This document shows, piece by piece, positions 24,001 through 26,140 of a stretch of 26,140 bases of DNA. Position 1 is the stretch's first letter. Every line of letters begins with the position of its first letter. The stretch spans positions 1-26,140 of the forward strand of contig CAADWP010000100.1 in the NCBI GenBank assembly GCA_900752785.1, in the 5' to 3' direction. A program made the position numbers and the translations under genes. The DNA comes from an uncultured Ruminococcus sp. GTDB taxonomy: Bacteria > Bacillota > Clostridia > Oscillospirales > Ruminococcaceae. The notes under the pieces were generated by a model. It made no database searches. It saw only the letters and a list, made by a program, of their open reading frames with translations, and had not been told where the DNA came from.

Positions 24001-26140
24001 CTCTTGTAAGTCTCGTTGAACGCCCCTGTTTCGTCGATTATAGAGCCGTACTGCTCTATCTCAGTTTCACATTGCTCAAGTGTGTCTTTGTATGTGTTGT
24101 ATGTTTCGGTAAGAGATTCGAGCTGTTCCTGCTCTGTCTTACCCCATGTCGAGCCATAACTGCTTGCAGGAGCGTTTCCTGCGTTGTCTCTCAACATTTC
24201 GAGTTGATCTATTTGTATGCCGAGGTCATGTATCTGTCTTTTTGCTTCTGTGTATGTGTCCATAAAATCAGGAGCGCTGAGATATTCCATAGCTTGCTGA
24301 TAACGCTGGTTATCCGCCAAGCTCATGATCTCGTTTATTACATCTGTCGGGTCGAATCCTGTAAGCTCTCCCGTGTCATAGTTTACCTTGATGTCACAGT
24401 TGAACGTGTCATTGAGATAGTCTGCGTATTCTGCCATGAGGTCAAGGTCGGCATTGGTGTAATTCGATTGCTCAGAAAGAGCGGACAGCATGGCAACTGC
24501 TGTCAAGCCTGATGTTTCCGTCTTGTCGATCTCCTCAATTGCTTTGTGCTGTGCGCTTGATAATTCACTGAATGAATCGGCAAGTTTATTCGCCTGTTCC
24601 GAATATACTGCTAATACTCCGCCGCCTTTATCGAACTGAGCATTGAGTGTGTCAAGTGTATCGGAAAGTTCCATAGCCGCAGAGCTGTTTTCTCCGTAAA
24701 GTTCACAAGCCTTTTGATAAGCTGCCTCGGTCCTTTGAATCTCTGCTTGGCACTCTTCCATTGTGCCGTTGTAATCCTCAACCTCGTTTTTGCTTTTCGA
24801 GAACATGGACACAAGTGCTATCCCTGCTGCCGTTACTCCTGCAATAGCTGTAGCCGCCCAACCTAACGGGGTCATGTTGAGAACTGCCGCAAATGCTGTT
24901 GTAGCTACTTTTGCTAATGCCATAGCTGCTGTATATCCTGCGAGTGCTACAGCTACAACTCCTAAACCTATTCCAATCGCTGTAAGAGCCTTTGTGAATG
25001 CCGGGTGTTTGTTCAGAAAATCTCCTATGCCTCCGACTATCTTTGCTAAGCCTGCTGAACATTTATCCAGTGTAGGCTGTAAAGCTGATGTAAACGCTGT
25101 CTTGATCTTATTATTAGACCTTTCCCACTTTTCACTGAGGGTTTCTCCTGCCTGAGCTGTTTTTGAAAGTGCGCCCTGAGCTGCGTCAAGATCGCCGTTA
25201 AGCGTCTCTATGGAAATAGCACCATTTCGTATAGCATTCGCCATTTCTACGCCTGCTCTTGAGCCGAATACTTCGCAAGCGAGTGAGGTTGCTTCTGCGG
25301 CACTCTCCATATTGGCAATTTCATCAATAACTCTTCTGAGGCCTTCTCCTGCGTCCTCTCCGTCGTCAGAGAAATGCCTTACGGCGTTTCTCATTGCCAT
25401 TATCGCTGTCGAGCTATTTAAGCCGTAAAGCTCAAAAGCGGCTAAGAGCGATATGGTGTTGTCGAGAGACAGTTCTACCTGTTGAAAAGCTCCTGCGCCG
25501 TTTATGAGCGAACTACTGAGGCTATCAACTGACGCTCCCGAAATCTGGGAGGCGTAAACGAGCTTATCCATAACGCTCTCGACGTTCTCCTGTTCCTCGT
25601 TCCACTTGTTCATTATTTTTGTAACATTTGCCACTGAATTCACTACGTTAGTGTTCGTGACGTTGGAATAATCAAGGAATTTGCCGGTTACGTCGCTGAG
25701 TACGTCTCCCTGTAGCCCCATTCGGGTGTTGATCTCTCCGATAGCAGACGCTGTCGTATCGAGGCTCTGCTTATTATTTGAATAAGCATTCATCATACTT
25801 TGCTCCAAGCCCTCTAAGGTTTCGCCTGTAGCTCCTGTTGCGTTGACTACGATTTTCTGGCTTTCGCTGAATGCGTCCGCAAGCTCGTAAGCCTTTTCCG
25901 CCGCCTCATCTAACATTTTGATTATGCCTGCTGAGGCTAAAGTCTGAGAAATGGTTTCAATTGCTTCTTTCCCCTTTTCTTCTGTCTCCTTAGCGCTTTC
26001 GCCTGCATTCTCAATAGCTCCTGATAGTTCCTCCGTCGCTTTGCTTGCATTTTCGTTAGCCGAGGCAAGGTTTGAGGCGGCTGTTTCGGCTCGTTCTGCC
26101 GCCGCAGCGAGTTCATCAAGGTCCGTAGTTCCTGATATAA
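21036..26140 (-). CDS. Tape measure protein, 5' end beyond the window
   Basis: The frame stays open to the right edge, with about 1,700 codons visible, so the ATG at 25916 is internal and not the true start. Features from the right: a Glu/Ala-rich helix, then the TP901-type tape-measure core ([19 protein letters not shown] segment, [20 protein letters not shown]). Next is a strongly hydrophobic region at 24820-25020 ([33 protein letters not shown]), then long coiled coils. Two copies of FIAGExGPEL.VG....VFPT lie near 23130-23190 and 22700-22790, followed by an unusual Ser/Asn/Tyr-rich stretch. It sets tail length and probably threads the host membrane. Confidence 0.93.
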   Translation of the reverse strand, partial: ISGTTDLDELAAAAERAETAASNLASANENASKATEELSGAIENAGESAKETEEKGKEAIETISQTLASAGIIKMLDEAAEKAYELADAFSESQKIVVNATGATGETLEGLEQSMMNAYSNNKQSLDTTASAIGEINTRMGLQGDVLSDVTGKFLDYSNVTNTNVVNSVANVTKIMNKWNEEQENVESVMDKLVYASQISGASVDSLSSSLINGAGAFQQVELSLDNTISLLAAFELYGLNSSTAIMAMRNAVRHFSDDGEDAGEGLRRVIDEIANMESAAEATSLACEVFGSRAGVEMANAIRNGAISIETLNGDLDAAQGALSKTAQAGETLSEKWERSNNKIKTAFTSALQPTLDKCSAGLAKIVGGIGDFLNKHPAFTKALTAIGIGLGVVAVALAGYTAAMALAKVATTAFAAVLNMTPLGWAATAIAGVTAAGIALVSMFSKSKNEVEDYNGTMEECQAEIQRTEAAYQKACELYGENSSAAMELSDTLDTLNAQFDKGGGVLAVYSEQANKLADSFSELSSAQHKAIEEIDKTETSGLTAVAMLSALSEQSNYTNADLDLMAEYADYLNDTFNCDIKVNYDTGELTGFDPTDVINEIMSLADNQRYQQAMEYLSAPDFMDTYTEAKRQIHDLGIQIDQLEMLRDNAGNAPASSYGSTWGKTEQEQLESLTETYNTYKDTLEQCETEIEQYGSIIDETGAFNETYKSTLDDIAYGLDDVSQRKQELTEQELEWNEAAAYAYESVREEITALCEAYEEAYNTALESFQGQFSLFDQASTTSETYLSSTVANAQAALDTQLNYWTTYGENIEFLKGQSAEALGLTQENYEALMSYVQSGSEEAAGLAQSMVTEIQNGHTDAVTELGNTVAEVNAKQDEIAASVADWKTNFAAEMDAILQKANSTIDSLNLSDEASAAAKGTMDAYIAQLKSSGQEAVATAQYIANWISSALSSANAKINVSLSTSGVQHNATGTTNADDVFIAGEEGPELVVGKGGSTVFPTSETNKIISALEGMDTQTETPTVYSNTSTNTTTSNYSRAVENFDQRETTEINNSYTTIENGSSYDDGRIITILTGFLDVFSALEKKIGTNNSAETPELNVFDAYENGTTSSEDTFIAGEKGPELIVGQPDSYVFPTEETDRIIKAIGAYEAVEPYDFTPLEKSMSRQNSDITNLDESVNYGDSYSVSNIRNYNTEYGDAVRNSLENEYTEAVSNVSNAETTYGDNIDRSYSETVNYGDVVRSYEENVRGGDSSYNAVTSYDNERSYTASADTSYGDTIDNELNYGDIVRNVSEETSNSNDKAYSETVNYGDVVRNFAENNSGDSEQRYNTSTIASNIFNSLENSLQRNESTSYKSSLSNSYQTDHTLSNYNNTSESVENALESVSNLSKATSLTNNAESHSDSMSVLSEAIRNSNAESDHYENALTTLGDEISNSSTQTEQAIQNMESLTNGNTFNNSENNVERMEQSIANDNQAYETAESTNNISRQAYYDTANTYGGAEYIDNRGTSTAYQNDDNRVYGDTTAYGDSIRNFESSYINTENTPQTFEDRTESVFIPFMGIISAMIEKALKGNLSAVEASDETAYTFAVPEDREAEYTISIPEIPEQDNDNRIIAERGVDRKDDGAGRDTNADVETGTESVKRIVLEIAGSGSIDISDGVDEEKVLELIEDNIKPVLMNIIQTEIYEEGELSYEF
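21523..22592 (-). repeat. Degenerate YGD repeat, Ser/Asn/Thr-rich segment of the tape measure
   Basis: Nine copies of YGD, most in the form (N/E/T/S)YGDxVRN or YGDxI, occur with variable spacing together with many Ser, Asn, Glu and Tyr residues. Seven are in the N-terminal half of the segment and two at its end. This region has very few hydrophobic residues, unlike ordinary tape-measure helices. Confidence 0.75.
22181..22438 (-). repeat. 39-bp exact direct repeat inside the tape measure gene
   Basis: 22181-22219 and 22400-22438 are identical over 39 nt, 219 nt apart, and both encode [12 protein letters not shown]. Exact identity over codon third positions points to a recent duplication or ongoing recombination within the YGD segment. 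Confidence 0.85.

Noticed and set aside
25914..25916. ATG at 25916 as the start of the tape measure protein
   Set aside because: The frame stays open upstream to the window edge with helical tape-measure-like sequence and no ribosome site at this ATG, so the gene starts outside.

Overview
The window looks like a chromosomal stretch of a low-to-mid-GC anaerobic Bacillota, most likely a gut Oscillospiraceae/Ruminococcus-type organism. The basis is strong AGGAGG ribosome sites, sigma-A type promoters, a fructosamine kinase, Tn4451-type mobilization remnants and a PBSX/XkdP-T-like tail module. It carries a large part of a contractile-tail prophage, and that prophage contains a complete diversity-generating retroelement (DGR).

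Positions 1-2100 are host DNA. They hold thioredoxin, flanked by a decayed rhodanese gene and a decayed 4Fe-4S-type membrane protein fragment, then a PfkB/FrlD-like sugar kinase. Positions 2240-4270 are the wreck of a Tn4451/CTn-like mobilizable element. It comprises a frameshifted accessory gene, a relaxase reduced to its N- and C-terminal ends, an intact tnpW, and a large serine recombinase that has also lost its middle. A hexanucleotide microsatellite follows at 4291-4365.

At 4474-6187 there is a divergent pair: a membrane-anchored protein with a consensus promoter, and an Mrr-type restriction endonuclease ending in a strong terminator. From 9941 leftward to 6186, a consensus promoter drives a tight operon of small proteins of unknown function, several with ATGA start/stop overlaps.

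From the right edge to about 10050, all on the minus strand, lies the late operon of a myovirus-like prophage. In transcription order it encodes: tape measure (partial), XkdP-like LysM protein, XkdQ-like hub, XkdR (DUF2577), XkdS (DUF2634), baseplate J (XkdT), DUF2313 (YmfQ), small baseplate/tail protein, tail fibre, two small proteins, DGR variable protein, Avd, template repeat, DGR reverse transcriptase, small membrane protein, three-domain endolysin and LLH holin. It ends in a rho-independent terminator.

The main discovery is the DGR. The template repeat (TR, about 13449-13566) and the variable repeat (VR, about 14129-14246, the 3' end of the variable-protein gene) align without gaps. All 21 mismatches in the 116-nt core fall on adenines of the coding-strand TR, and none fall on C, G or T. 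All ten TR asparagine codons (AAY) have been changed. An 8-bp stem with a 4-nt loop lies just downstream of the VR, as in other phage DGRs. The likely role is targeted diversification of a receptor-binding protein at the tail tip. No second VR was seen in the window, and no integrase or attachment site was found, so the prophage ends are not defined here.
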